DNA of 64,000 nucleotides from an uncultured Duncaniella sp. Its GTDB lineage: Bacteria > Bacteroidota > Bacteroidia > Bacteroidales > Muribaculaceae. Each line of letters opens with the position of its first letter. Positions within the stretch are counted from its first letter, which is position 1. Positions 53,529-61,168 of the stretch are shown here, piece after piece. Position numbers and translations under genes: made by a program. The stretch is taken from contig CAJTJG010000012.1 in the NCBI GenBank assembly GCA_910576785.1, positions 37,195 through 101,194 of the forward strand. Direction: 5' to 3'. The notes under the pieces were generated by a model. That model made no database searches. It was not told the DNA's origin and saw nothing but the letters and a program-made list of their open reading frames with translations.

Positions 53529-54008
53529 TCAAAGCGTCAGAAATGTATATTTCAATCCGCTGGAAGGATCTGTATGATCAAAGTCTATATCAATCGGCAG
53601 TTTTAGATCCGGGAATCTGACCGTAGCATCCGGTCTGACCGTATCGATTAACGTTATTTCTATATGATCAGCAAGTGGAAGAGCCATGCTGTAGATCTCA
53701 CCACCTCCGATTATATAGCATTTTTCCACGTCAGCGCACATTGACAATGCATCTTCAAGCGATCCGGCAATCTCTATGCCGGGAGCGCCGTACGAGCTGT
53801 TGCGTGTCACGACTATGTTTCTTCGTCCGGGCAGAGCTCCATTCGGAAATGATTCAAAAGTCTTGCGTCCCATGATGATCGGGCACCCCATGGTCAGCTT
53901 CTTGAAGCGCTTCAGATCTTCGCTGATATGATAAAGGAGATCTCTACCGTCCCCTATGGCAAGATCGCGAGTCGCAGCCACGATTATTATTATCTCAGGC
54001 CTGTTCAT
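53529..54008 (-). CDS. folA: Dihydrofolate reductase
   Basis: A 159-residue NADPH-dependent enzyme regenerating tetrahydrofolate. IIIVAATRDLAIGDGRDLLY at the start (with the substrate-site Asp/Glu shortly after as LLYHISEDLKRFKKLT), GCPIIMGRKTFESFPNGALPGR and NIVVTRN, then VEKCYIIGGGEIYSMALPLA are classical DHFR blocks. Its ATG overlaps the thyA stop codon (4 bp). The thyA-folA pair couples dTMP synthesis with the recycling of the dihydrofolate it produces. Confidence 0.96.
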   Translation of the reverse strand: MNRPEIIIIVAATRDLAIGDGRDLLYHISEDLKRFKKLTMGCPIIMGRKTFESFPNGALPGRRNIVVTRNSSYGAPGIEIAGSLEDALSMCADVEKCYIIGGGEIYSMALPLADHIEITLIDTVRPDATVRFPDLKLPIDIDFDHTDPSSGLKYTFLTL

Positions 54009-54799
54009 ACGGCTACCTCCCCTTTGATATGTGGCTGTGCCTCGTAGTCCTCCAATGAGAAGTCTTCGTAGCGGAAATCAAAGATATCCTTGACATCAGG
54101 ATTTATTATCATTTTCGGCAGAGGTCCCGGCTTGCGCGCCAACTGGGTTTTCACCTGTTCGAAGTGATTGTGATAAATGTGTGTGTCTCCGAGAGTATGT
54201 ATGAACTCACCAGGTTCAAGTCCGGTGACCTGAGCCATCATCATGAGCAACAACGCATAGGATGCGATATTGAATGGCACTCCGAGAAAACAGTCAGCAC
54301 TACGCTGATACAACATCAGCGACAAACGGCCGTCAGCCACATAAAATTGGAACAATATATGACATGGAGGAAGTGCCATACCGGAAATATCAGCTACATT
54401 CCATGCACTGACAATGATTCGTCTCGACTCCGGATTGGTCTTTATAGTCTCCACCACATCCATTATCTGATCTATGTGGCCACCATTATAGTCCGGCCAT
54501 GAACGCCATTGATATCCGTATACATGCCCCAGATCTCCATCCGGACGCGCCCATTCATTCCATATCCTTACACCATGCTCCTGGAGATATCTCACATTTG
54601 TATCACCCTTCAGAAACCACAACAGCTCGTATATTATACTCTTGAGATGCAACTTCTTGGTTGTCAGCAGAGGGAATCCATCACGGAGATCAAACCGCAT
54701 CTGATGGCCGAATATACTGCGTGTGCCCGTACCAGTGCGATCTCCGCGATCCACCCCTTCGGTCATGATTTTATCAAGGAGTTCAAGATATTGTTTCAT
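54005..54799 (-). CDS. thyA: Thymidylate synthase
   Basis: A 264-residue enzyme methylating dUMP to dTMP with methylene-tetrahydrofolate. The catalytic Cys is in GMALPPCHILFQFYV; QRSADCFLGVPFNIASYALL is the dUMP-binding block; GDRTGTGTRSIFGHQMRFDL marks the N terminus. The last residues (EAQPHIKGEVAV) are the usual short C-terminal tail. Length equals E. coli ThyA. It starts 7 bp after the polyferredoxin gene ends and overlaps folA by 4 bp. Confidence 0.97.
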   Translation of the reverse strand: MKQYLELLDKIMTEGVDRGDRTGTGTRSIFGHQMRFDLRDGFPLLTTKKLHLKSIIYELLWFLKGDTNVRYLQEHGVRIWNEWARPDGDLGHVYGYQWRSWPDYNGGHIDQIMDVVETIKTNPESRRIIVSAWNVADISGMALPPCHILFQFYVADGRLSLMLYQRSADCFLGVPFNIASYALLLMMMAQVTGLEPGEFIHTLGDTHIYHNHFEQVKTQLARKPGPLPKMIINPDVKDIFDFRYEDFSLEDYEAQPHIKGEVAV

Positions 54800-54806
54800 A
54801 TGTTTA

Positions 54807-56375
54807 TCATGTTGTGGTTCCGTTTACGATTATAGCCTTGACCGGCCTGGATGGACATACATACTGGCATGCACCGCATCCAATACAGGATTCGATATCA
54901 ACATCCGGCCATAATCCCCGACCAGGAATTCCAGACCGTATCATGGTTATGGCACCCGACGGACAGCTGTCCGCACATCTGCCGCATTGAAAATCATTGG
55001 CCCAGGATATGCAGTCCTTAACATTCACTTTGGCAATACCGATGGAATTGTGCTTTTTCTCCTCTATAGTTAGCGGATGCAAGGCGCCAGTAGGACATAG
55101 TTTTGTACACCGGGTGCATGAATAATCGCATGCAGCCATATCATAGTCTTTCACCGGATGCAGCGCCCGCAGCAAACCATATTGTGTAGTAGACGGCCGC
55201 AATACACCGGTCTTACAGTGCGATATACATAATCCGCATCCTGTACACCTCTCAAGAAATTCCTGACGATCAAACACCCCGGGGGGAGTAACTGGTATGG
55301 CTGGCGTAGAGCCATTCTGTCCCTCAAGCAATCCACCTACAAGCCTTGATCTTTTTTTTACAGCCGAAATTGCCGGAGCTGTCGCTATTATTAGCCCGGT
55401 GGCAAGAAATGCCCGGCGATCAAGTGAAAGATGAGTGCCAACCAATGGCTGTCCGGCAGAACTATCCATGGCTTTCATTCCGGCAGCATCACTCATTCCG
55501 GCAGTGCTTCCGGCCAATGAAGTACGCGTACGCATCATAAGCGGGATCGACAACTGATGACGCGACCAGGTATAATGAATGGCATCATTGTGACATACTG
55601 TCAGACAATCAAAACAGTCAACACACCTCGAAGAGTCTACCACATGTGCCACAAGATCTATACACGTAGACTTGCACACATACTCGCATGCACGGCACTG
55701 TGTGCACTTGTCCGTGTCAATATCGATGTGGAACACTGAATACCTCGACACATAGCCGAGTGTAGTACCCACCGGACAGATCGTATTGCACACCAACCGT
55801 CCTTTGGCTGCAGCCACCATGCCTACCAGACCCATAAGCACAAGTGACAGCAATATTCCAAAAAGAGAAGCGGAAGCGATCCTGACAGGAGTGACTGCGA
55901 ATATATTACATATATATCCCCATACAGGCTTCACCACATACACACACGCACGCGAATATACACTGTATGGATCCATGACAGCCACCACCGCCGATATACC
56001 AAGCACAAGAGATACCACCAGCACGAAAAGCGACATATTGCGCCACCGGGACAACGGGGGCGAATAGTGAAATGCCCTATTATCCCGTTTCCTGAACATC
56101 CGTGATACACGTGAAAAAAAATCCTGATATATACCAAGCGGACATATCGTAGAGCAATATACTCTTCCGAAAACCAACGTGACAAGCAGAAGGCCTATCA
56201 CTGTGGCAAGCGAAAATGATATGGCCGCCGGGATGAACTGTATGCCGGCAAGCCACGCACCTATATGGGGAATAGTCATCCCATAGCTCACCAGAACACC
56301 GGTGAGAAGACCTATGGAAAGTATGGCCACGATGATCCTCGACCATCGCAATATGTAAGGGACAGTTTTAGCCAT
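54807..56375 (-). CDS. NapH/NapG-like membrane polyferredoxin fusion
   Basis: A 522-residue protein. The first half has four to five membrane segments and two CxxxCP cluster motifs (VYCSTICPLG near residue 75 and LVCNTICPVG near 198) of the NapH/CcoG type. Four-cysteine 4Fe-4S motifs follow (CTQCRACEYVCKS, CVDCFDCLTVC). Near residue 325 comes a Tat-like start RRAFLATGLIIATAPAISA, then NapG/DsrO-type clusters (CTGCGLCISHC, CTRCTKLC, CGRCADSC, CIGCGACQYVC). It looks like a fusion of a membrane ferredoxin and a second ferredoxin module. Partner oxidoreductase not visible here. First gene of a unit with thyA-folA. Confidence 0.85.
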   Translation of the reverse strand: MAKTVPYILRWSRIIVAILSIGLLTGVLVSYGMTIPHIGAWLAGIQFIPAAISFSLATVIGLLLVTLVFGRVYCSTICPLGIYQDFFSRVSRMFRKRDNRAFHYSPPLSRWRNMSLFVLVVSLVLGISAVVAVMDPYSVYSRACVYVVKPVWGYICNIFAVTPVRIASASLFGILLSLVLMGLVGMVAAAKGRLVCNTICPVGTTLGYVSRYSVFHIDIDTDKCTQCRACEYVCKSTCIDLVAHVVDSSRCVDCFDCLTVCHNDAIHYTWSRHQLSIPLMMRTRTSLAGSTAGMSDAAGMKAMDSSAGQPLVGTHLSLDRRAFLATGLIIATAPAISAVKKRSRLVGGLLEGQNGSTPAIPVTPPGVFDRQEFLERCTGCGLCISHCKTGVLRPSTTQYGLLRALHPVKDYDMAACDYSCTRCTKLCPTGALHPLTIEEKKHNSIGIAKVNVKDCISWANDFQCGRCADSCPSGAITMIRSGIPGRGLWPDVDIESCIGCGACQYVCPSRPVKAIIVNGTTT

Positions 56376-56382
56376 TTCTCTG

Positions 56383-56390
56383 CAAAGTTA
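56383..56390 (-). promoter_or_regulatory. -7 box directly before the polyferredoxin start
   Basis: Minus-strand TAACTTTG ends 7 nt before the ATG at 56375, so the transcript would be leaderless or nearly so. It would drive the polyferredoxin-thyA-folA unit. Confidence 0.55.
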
Positions 56391-56477
56391 AGAAAAAACG
56401 TCTAAACTGACATTGTTTCATGGCCGTGATTTAGACTTCGACCGATTCCACAAGGCTTTATCCACTACCACCCAAGG

Positions 56478-56954
56478 TCATACTATTTCCCGAAGCGTAG
56501 CAACTGCCATTGCGGAAATCCCCTCTTCACGCCCTTCAAATCCAAGTCGCTCTGTCGTTGTGGCTTTGACCGACACATAGTCAGGAGACACACCGAGATC
56601 CTCAGCCACATTAGCTATCATCTCCGGGATGAACGGAGATATCTTCGGGCGCTGGGCCACGATAGTGACATCCACATTATTAGGACATAGCCCCTTTATC
56701 TTTATAAGCTCCACTACCCTGCGCAGAAGCACACGGGAATCAGCATCCTTGTATTCCGCTGCCGTATCAGGAAAATGATATCCGATATCTCTCATAGCAG
56801 CAGCCCCGAGCAACGCGTCCGCCAATGCATGCAACGCCACATCGGCATCACTATGTCCGAGCAAACCACGATCATGAGGCACATCTACTCCACACAACAC
56901 AAGTCGCCTGCCTTCGACAAGCCTGTGAACATCATATCCTAAACCAGTCCTCAT
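56478..56954 (-). CDS. ispF: 2-C-methyl-D-erythritol 2,4-cyclodiphosphate synthase
   Basis: A 158-residue enzyme of the non-mevalonate isoprenoid pathway. The metal-binding GYDVHRLVEGRRLVLCGV and GHSDADVALHALADALLGA, the IGYHFPDT block, and KATTTERLGFEGREEG at the end are the complete set of IspF motifs. Its ATG overlaps the porV stop by 4 bp, an operon arrangement that says nothing about a shared pathway. Confidence 0.97.
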   Translation of the reverse strand: MRTGLGYDVHRLVEGRRLVLCGVDVPHDRGLLGHSDADVALHALADALLGAAAMRDIGYHFPDTAAEYKDADSRVLLRRVVELIKIKGLCPNNVDVTIVAQRPKISPFIPEMIANVAEDLGVSPDYVSVKATTTERLGFEGREEGISAMAVATLREIV

Positions 56955-58150
56955 TTTTTGCCGAATATCTCTTTAAGTCCATCCATGTCAAATGTCAATG
57001 TAAAGCGCAACGTCTGATCCAACGGCGATGTCTGGGCCGTGGCCAGCATATAAGAAGCGTCAAGCCTCAGCACATTCAAAGCAAATCCTGCTCCAATGCC
57101 GAAATACTGCAAGTTGCCCTTGGTGGGATTCTGATAGTAATAACCTGCACGCAAGAAAAACTGCTGATTGTAATTATACTCGGCTCCGATAGAATATGAT
57201 ATCTCTCTCAGCTCCTCCTTCATGCCACCCGGAGCATCATTGAACGACTTGAATATACCCTTTATGGACGACATATTCTGCCAGTCCTCGTAAGCCTTGA
57301 CATATTGCAGTTCACCTTCGGTATCATCCTCATAATCCTGTCTGCGTGGCATCGCCGGCACAAGCAACTTGTTCAGATCAAGATTAAGCGACAGATTGTG
57401 ATAATCTGCAAGAGGGAAGGTAAAAGATGTTCCTATACGCAGATTTGTAGGGAGAAACGCTGGATTATCACCATGATTATAATTCACCTTCGAGCCAATA
57501 TTAGAGATATCAAATCCCCATGACCATTGACACTCATTGCGACCAATGATAGGATAAGTAGTATAAAAGCCCGATATATCTGCCGAAAATGCCGATGCAC
57601 CTGTTGATTGGTCACCCGCATAACTGTCCGAAAAGCCAAGATCCGAATATATGTATCTGAACACTACGCCCATCGAAAACTTCTCCGATAGCTTACGCGA
57701 ATAACCTACATCAAAGGCCATCTCATACGGATTAAGGCTCTGTCCACCGGTATCGCCTGAAGTCTCTGTCACCACTTCGCCGAGCGAGAAATATCTCAAT
57801 GAAGCCGATATAGCCTGATTGTCATCCTGACCAAGCTTCCAATATCCCGACAAGTTTGCGAGAAAAATGTCATTGACGAGTTTGCGTAGCCATGGAGTAT
57901 AGCTGAGCGCAACACCACCGCGACTATAAGCAAAAGCATATTTTGAAGGATTCCAGAACTGAGAATTGGCATCAGGTTCTGTAGCCGCACCAAGATCACC
58001 CATGGACGCACCTCGGGCATCCGGAGCTATACCAAGCGAAGTGACACCGGTCTGGATAGGATTGAAATCATTCTTGTCCTGCCCTGCAGCACCAGATGCA
58101 AACAACAATGCAGCTGCAAAAGCAAAGCATATCTTATGAAAGAGATTCAT
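56951..58150 (-). CDS. porV: Type IX secretion system protein PorV (LptO)
   Basis: A 399-residue FadL-like outer-membrane barrel with signal peptide (cleavage near ASGAAGQ). The N-terminal block (NPIQTGVTSLGIAPDARGA, SMGDLGAATEPDANSQFWNP) is diagnostic for the PorV group. Barrel strands with GVALSYTPWLR and NPYEMAFDVGYSRKL follow. PorV shuttles T9SS cargo from the translocon to the attachment complex, so its presence supports the sorting-domain calls elsewhere in the window. It precedes ispF in one transcript. Confidence 0.92.
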   Translation of the reverse strand: MNLFHKICFAFAAALLFASGAAGQDKNDFNPIQTGVTSLGIAPDARGASMGDLGAATEPDANSQFWNPSKYAFAYSRGGVALSYTPWLRKLVNDIFLANLSGYWKLGQDDNQAISASLRYFSLGEVVTETSGDTGGQSLNPYEMAFDVGYSRKLSEKFSMGVVFRYIYSDLGFSDSYAGDQSTGASAFSADISGFYTTYPIIGRNECQWSWGFDISNIGSKVNYNHGDNPAFLPTNLRIGTSFTFPLADYHNLSLNLDLNKLLVPAMPRRQDYEDDTEGELQYVKAYEDWQNMSSIKGIFKSFNDAPGGMKEELREISYSIGAEYNYNQQFFLRAGYYYQNPTKGNLQYFGIGAGFALNVLRLDASYMLATAQTSPLDQTLRFTLTFDMDGLKEIFGKK

Positions 58151-58345
58151 CGGATAGTCGTGTATATATCGTGTATATATTATGTTATACTTTAATAAAC
58201 TCTCATGTCATATAAATATTGCGTATAATTTCTATTTTTATCAGCTACACCACAGAGATCAATATCGCAAATAGACCAAATATCATTCTATAACACCTTA
58301 AATTCAATAAAAGCGTAAAAAAACACAAAAAATCATTCTATAAAA

Positions 58346-58377
58346 TTTGGCAGTTTCAAAAATAACCCCTACCTTTG
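58346..58377 (+). promoter_or_regulatory. Promoter of tRNA-Lys
   Basis: TTTG (58346-58349), a 20-bp spacer, then TACCTTTG (58370-58377): a full match to the Bacteroidota promoter. It starts transcription about 35 nt before the tRNA. Confidence 0.8.
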
Positions 58378-58418
58378 CATCGCAATTGAGAGAAACACCT
58401 CAAGGTTGTAAAACAAAA

Positions 58419-58491
58419 GACTCCGTAGCTCAGTTGGTAGAGCAACTGACTCTTAATCAGTGGGTCGAGAGTTCGAGCCTCTCCGGGGTCA
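58419..58491 (+). tRNA. tRNA-Lys (anticodon CUU)
   Basis: Seven-base acceptor stem GACTCCG pairs with CGGGGTC (one G-U pair), with discriminator A. D arm, five-base anticodon stem ACTGA/TCAGT with loop CTCTTAA (anticodon CTT), variable loop and T arm with GTTCGAG are all present. No CCA is encoded. The integrase gene begins about 510 bp downstream, so the 3' end of this gene is the likely attachment site of the element to the right. Confidence 0.93.
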
Positions 58492-58514
58492 CTAAGAGGT
58501 CTATCAGACCGAAG

Positions 58515-58552
58515 AAAAGTTCTGAAAATCATTGGTTTTCAGAACTTTTTCT
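58515..58552 (+). terminator. Intrinsic terminator after tRNA-Lys
   Basis: AAAAGTTCTGAAAA (58515-58528) pairs perfectly with TTTTCAGAACTTTT (58536-58549) with a 7-nt loop and T-rich tail. Confidence 0.85.
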
Positions 58553-58605
58553 TTTTACCCCACTACCCATTCGGCGCAAAATATTGAAACTGCGGGTGTG
58601 CAAGA

Positions 58606-58904
58606 AGGGTGCAGTGAAACTTATGCTGCAAACTGCACCCTCGATAGAATGTATTTCGCTATTTTTCAATATATTGCAGCGATATACCTTTGCGATTGCT
58701 GCACCCTCATAGGGTGTTGTGAGGGTGCAATGGTTCGCAGAATAAGGTGGTAAATCGAAACTCCATATTCCCGCATAAATCATTTTTGCAGCCCCTTGCA
58801 GCCCCCTTTATCGGAATATTACCGATTAAAAAGTGTTAAAAAAAGGGTGCAAATCGAGGGTGCAAATCTATCGGAATGGAGAAAAACACTGAAACTGCAC
58901 CCTC
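58606..58904. repeat. Cluster of GAGGGTGCA motifs in both orientations
   Basis: Five exact nonamers plus two shorter matches lie within 300 bp between the tRNA and the integrase gene. Such clustered short repeats next to an attachment site are the form of arm-type sites bound by the N-terminal domain of tyrosine integrases; the integrase here has such a domain. Xis binding or another regulatory use is possible. Confidence 0.55.
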
Positions 58905-59000
58905 GCTACCCCGACATTTCATTTGTCCTTCGGATTTACAGATTGTAAAACCGAGAAAAATTTTGTAACTTTAGTATTAACCATTAAAGCCACAAGACAA

Positions 59001-60320
59001 ATGAAATTATCCAATGAGAGTTATTTCTCGCTCAACTTCATAGCGAGAAAAGCACGACCGAACAAGGAGGGAGAAATACCCATAGCCCTCCGTATCACGA
59101 TGAATGGGCAACGTGCGGAGGTATATACCAATCGCTATGTGGCTCCCAACAACTGGGATGCCTCCAAAGGTCAGTCGAAAGGCAAGACCAAAAAGGACTT
59201 GGAGCTTAACCGCTACCTCGACACAATCCGCACGAAAATCTGCGAGATCCACAACCAGCTCGTCATGCGCGACGAGATGGTCAATCCCGACACGCTGAAA
59301 AAAGCATTTCTCGGCAAGCTCCAGAAGCCGACAATGCTCTGCGAGGCTTTCCGCGAGGTCAACAAGAAAGTGCGCGACAAGCATGACCGTGGCGACATCT
59401 GCGAGGGAACACGCCTGCGCTGGGAGCGATGTGTGAAATATCTGGAAGAATTTCTCATCGACAACCAAGATGTGAAAGACATTCCGATGAAAAAACTCAC
59501 ATCGGGAATGGTGGACGATTTCGAGCATTTTCTCCGCATCAAGAAAGGGTGTGCCAACAACGCCGCTGTGCGTTATATTCGTTACCTCAAAAGCGTGATA
59601 CGAACCGGCATCGCCAACAAGTGGATTGAGGACGATCCATTCCTCGGTAAGAAATATGTCCGTACCAAGCCCAAGAGAGAGAAGCTGACGGAGGCTGAAC
59701 TCCAGCGTATCATTGAACTTGACCTGAGTGACCTGCCTCGCCTCGACCTCGTGCGTGATACATTCGTGTTTTGCTGCTTCACTGGACTGGCTTTCGCTGA
59801 CATATCCACTCTCAAGCGTGAACACGTTGTTACCGACGATAAAGGCGAGATGTGGATACGCAAGGCCCGCGAGAAAACCGATGAGCTAAGCGTTATTCCG
59901 ATGCTGGAGATACCGCGCAAGCTGATGGAGAAATACAAGGGGCATCCAAGAGTCGTGGAAAAAGACGGTGTTATTCCGGTTATCTCCAACCAGCGCATGA
60001 ATTCCTATCTTGATGAGATTGGAAGCAAAGCGGAAATCAAGAAGCATCTGACCACCCACATCGCGCGTCACACTTTCGCCACGATGTCGCTCAACAACCA
60101 TGTGCCGATTGAAACGGTATCAAAGATGCTTGGGCATAGCGATATTGCCACGACGCAGATATACGCCACCATGCTTGACGAGACTGTATCGGAGGATATG
60201 GGCCGCATGAGGGATAAGTTCGATGGGTTGAAGGTTGAGATTAAGCCTCTGCCTGAGAAGCCGACGACATTTGAGCGTCCGCCGCAGCCTAAGCGCGGAC
60301 GACCAAAGAAAAGCAACTAA
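59001..60320 (+). CDS. Tyrosine recombinase/integrase of the element
   Basis: A 439-residue integrase (ATG at 59001, preceding in-frame codons lie in the promoter region). N-terminal arm-binding domain (about 1-60: SYFSLNFIARKARPN, VAPNNWDASKG), core-binding SAM-like domain (about 112-215) and catalytic domain (about 225-400). Catalytic residues: HIAR (His 353, Arg 356), GHS (His 379) and nucleophile Tyr 388 in IYATML. The first Arg is missing: TGLAFADI where most have TGLR, as in some Bacteroides integrases such as IntDOT. The tail ends PKRGRPKKSN, an AT-hook-like motif. Adjacent to tRNA-Lys, so integrates there. Confidence 0.93.
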   Translation: MKLSNESYFSLNFIARKARPNKEGEIPIALRITMNGQRAEVYTNRYVAPNNWDASKGQSKGKTKKDLELNRYLDTIRTKICEIHNQLVMRDEMVNPDTLKKAFLGKLQKPTMLCEAFREVNKKVRDKHDRGDICEGTRLRWERCVKYLEEFLIDNQDVKDIPMKKLTSGMVDDFEHFLRIKKGCANNAAVRYIRYLKSVIRTGIANKWIEDDPFLGKKYVRTKPKREKLTEAELQRIIELDLSDLPRLDLVRDTFVFCCFTGLAFADISTLKREHVVTDDKGEMWIRKAREKTDELSVIPMLEIPRKLMEKYKGHPRVVEKDGVIPVISNQRMNSYLDEIGSKAEIKKHLTTHIARHTFATMSLNNHVPIETVSKMLGHSDIATTQIYATMLDETVSEDMGRMRDKFDGLKVEIKPLPEKPTTFERPPQPKRGRPKKSN

Positions 60321-60336
60321 AATCGTCATCACATAA

Positions 60337-60379
60337 AAAGGGCGACAATCGAGTGAAATATACTCGGCTGTCGCCCTTT
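60337..60379. terminator. Bidirectional terminator between integrase and HTH genes
   Basis: AAAGGGCGACAATCGAGT (60337-60354) pairs with ACTCGGCTGTCGCCCTTT (60362-60379), two mismatches. It lies between the convergent integrase and excisionase-like genes and has A-runs and T-runs on opposite sides. Confidence 0.75.
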
Positions 60380-60381
60380 GT

Positions 60382-60687
60382 TTAATCGTAGTATGCTGGA
60401 TGAAAATTCTCGTCAAGCATCTGCTGGATCTCATGCTCCGGATATAGGCACTTGCCACATATCATATAATAGGAGAGAATGCCTCGGTCGCGGTAATTCT
60501 GTACTGTTCTTCGCGTTACTTTAAGACGCTCGGCGACTTCCTTATCATCAAGGAAACATACACCGGCAAGAGCCGGATGATGGCTGTCACGGATTATCCC
60601 GACGGCTTCAAATGCGTCTTGGGTCTGAGAACGTGCTGCGATAATACGCATATCCGATTTGGTCACTATCTCATTCCCCATAGGCAT
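60382..60687 (-). CDS. Excisionase-like helix-turn-helix protein (second of pair)
   Basis: A 101-residue protein. Its C-terminal 60 residues carry a winged HTH of the MerR/excisionase type: FLDDKEVAERLKVTRRTVQ, NYRDRGILSYYMICGKCLYP and EHEIQQMLDENFHP. Pairs of such small proteins in Bacteroidota conjugative elements act as recombination directionality factors (like Xis2c/Xis2d of CTnDOT) or regulators. It overlaps the upstream HTH gene by 17 bp. A start two codons downstream (MGNEIVTKS) is equally possible. Confidence 0.8.
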   Translation of the reverse strand: MPMGNEIVTKSDMRIIAARSQTQDAFEAVGIIRDSHHPALAGVCFLDDKEVAERLKVTRRTVQNYRDRGILSYYMICGKCLYPEHEIQQMLDENFHPAYYD

Positions 60688-60976
60688 CTCGATTTATATG
60701 AATACCGTTCTGCTCCATATAGCGGATAACCTCGGTGACTGGATACCTGACACTGCCGTCATCAATCCTGAAATAACCGATTTTACCGCTGTTGCGGAGT
60801 GATTGTAAGGTTGTAGTGCCTATATGGAGAAAATCGCAGACCTCAGCGGAAGTCATCATCTCAGCTGTTTCCTTTCGGCGCAGACGATTAGCCAAAACAA
60901 CAATCATGTTGCATAGAAGCTCGTGCTCGTCGAGGATACAGTCAAGTGTTTCCTTCTCAATTAGTAATACTTCCAT
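60671..60976 (-). CDS. Excisionase-like helix-turn-helix protein (first of pair)
   Basis: A 101-residue protein with an N-terminal helical part (ETLDCILDEHELLCNMIVVL) and a C-terminal MerR/Xis-like HTH: MTSAEVCDFLHIGTTTLQSL, RNSGKIGYFRIDDGSVRYP, VTEVIRYMEQNGIHI. It is preceded by an unusual nested hairpin that ends 5 nt before its ATG, and it overlaps the second HTH gene. Likely roles are excision control or regulation of the element. Confidence 0.8.
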   Translation of the reverse strand: MEVLLIEKETLDCILDEHELLCNMIVVLANRLRRKETAEMMTSAEVCDFLHIGTTTLQSLRNSGKIGYFRIDDGSVRYPVTEVIRYMEQNGIHINRDAYGE

Positions 60977-60981
60977 AAATT

Positions 60982-61063
60982 ATTGTGGATTTGTGGTGGG
61001 TGGATATGAAGGTTAAAAAGGCAGCGGGTATCCCTCCCGCTGCCTCACCACTAAATCCACAAT
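60982..61063 (-). promoter_or_regulatory. Nested hairpin leader of the HTH gene pair
   Basis: Outer arms 60982-60998 and 61046-61063 are complementary with one bulge. The inner stem GGCAGCGGG/CCCGCTGCC (61020-61044) on the minus strand is followed by TTTTT, i.e. an intrinsic terminator. The outer arm ends 5 nt before the ATG, so the fold could control both transcription into, and translation of, the HTH genes. Confidence 0.55.
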
Positions 61064-61168
61064 CAAATAAATTATGACTGCGATTCAGTGGCAAAGTTAA
61101 CGATTTCTATCCGATTTTCAGCTATGTAGAGCCGATTATTTTTGGATAGAACCGCCGTTAGAGGGCTT

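Larger units (their letters stand above)
58492..59000 (+). other. Probable element left end: terminator and integrase-arm-like repeats
   Basis: This 509-bp stretch has no credible gene. It starts with the tRNA terminator. It then holds five exact copies of GAGGGTGCA or its complement, at 58634-58642, 58700-58708, 58721-58729, 58856-58864 and 58896-58904, plus shorter AGGGTGCA matches at 58606 and 58844. TATCGGAAT occurs at 58809 and 58869, the first inside an inverted repeat (ATCGG/CCGAT, 58810-58826). A near -7 box TAACTTTA (58966-58973) precedes the integrase gene. Confidence 0.6.

Noticed and set aside
58347..58712. 121-codon open frame across the tRNA
   Set aside because: It reads through the tRNA gene and its terminator; no protein features.
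58634..58904. CRISPR-like or iteron-type origin from the GAGGGTGCA motifs
   Set aside because: Spacing is irregular and orientation mixed, which does not fit CRISPR or plasmid iterons; integrase arm sites fit better.
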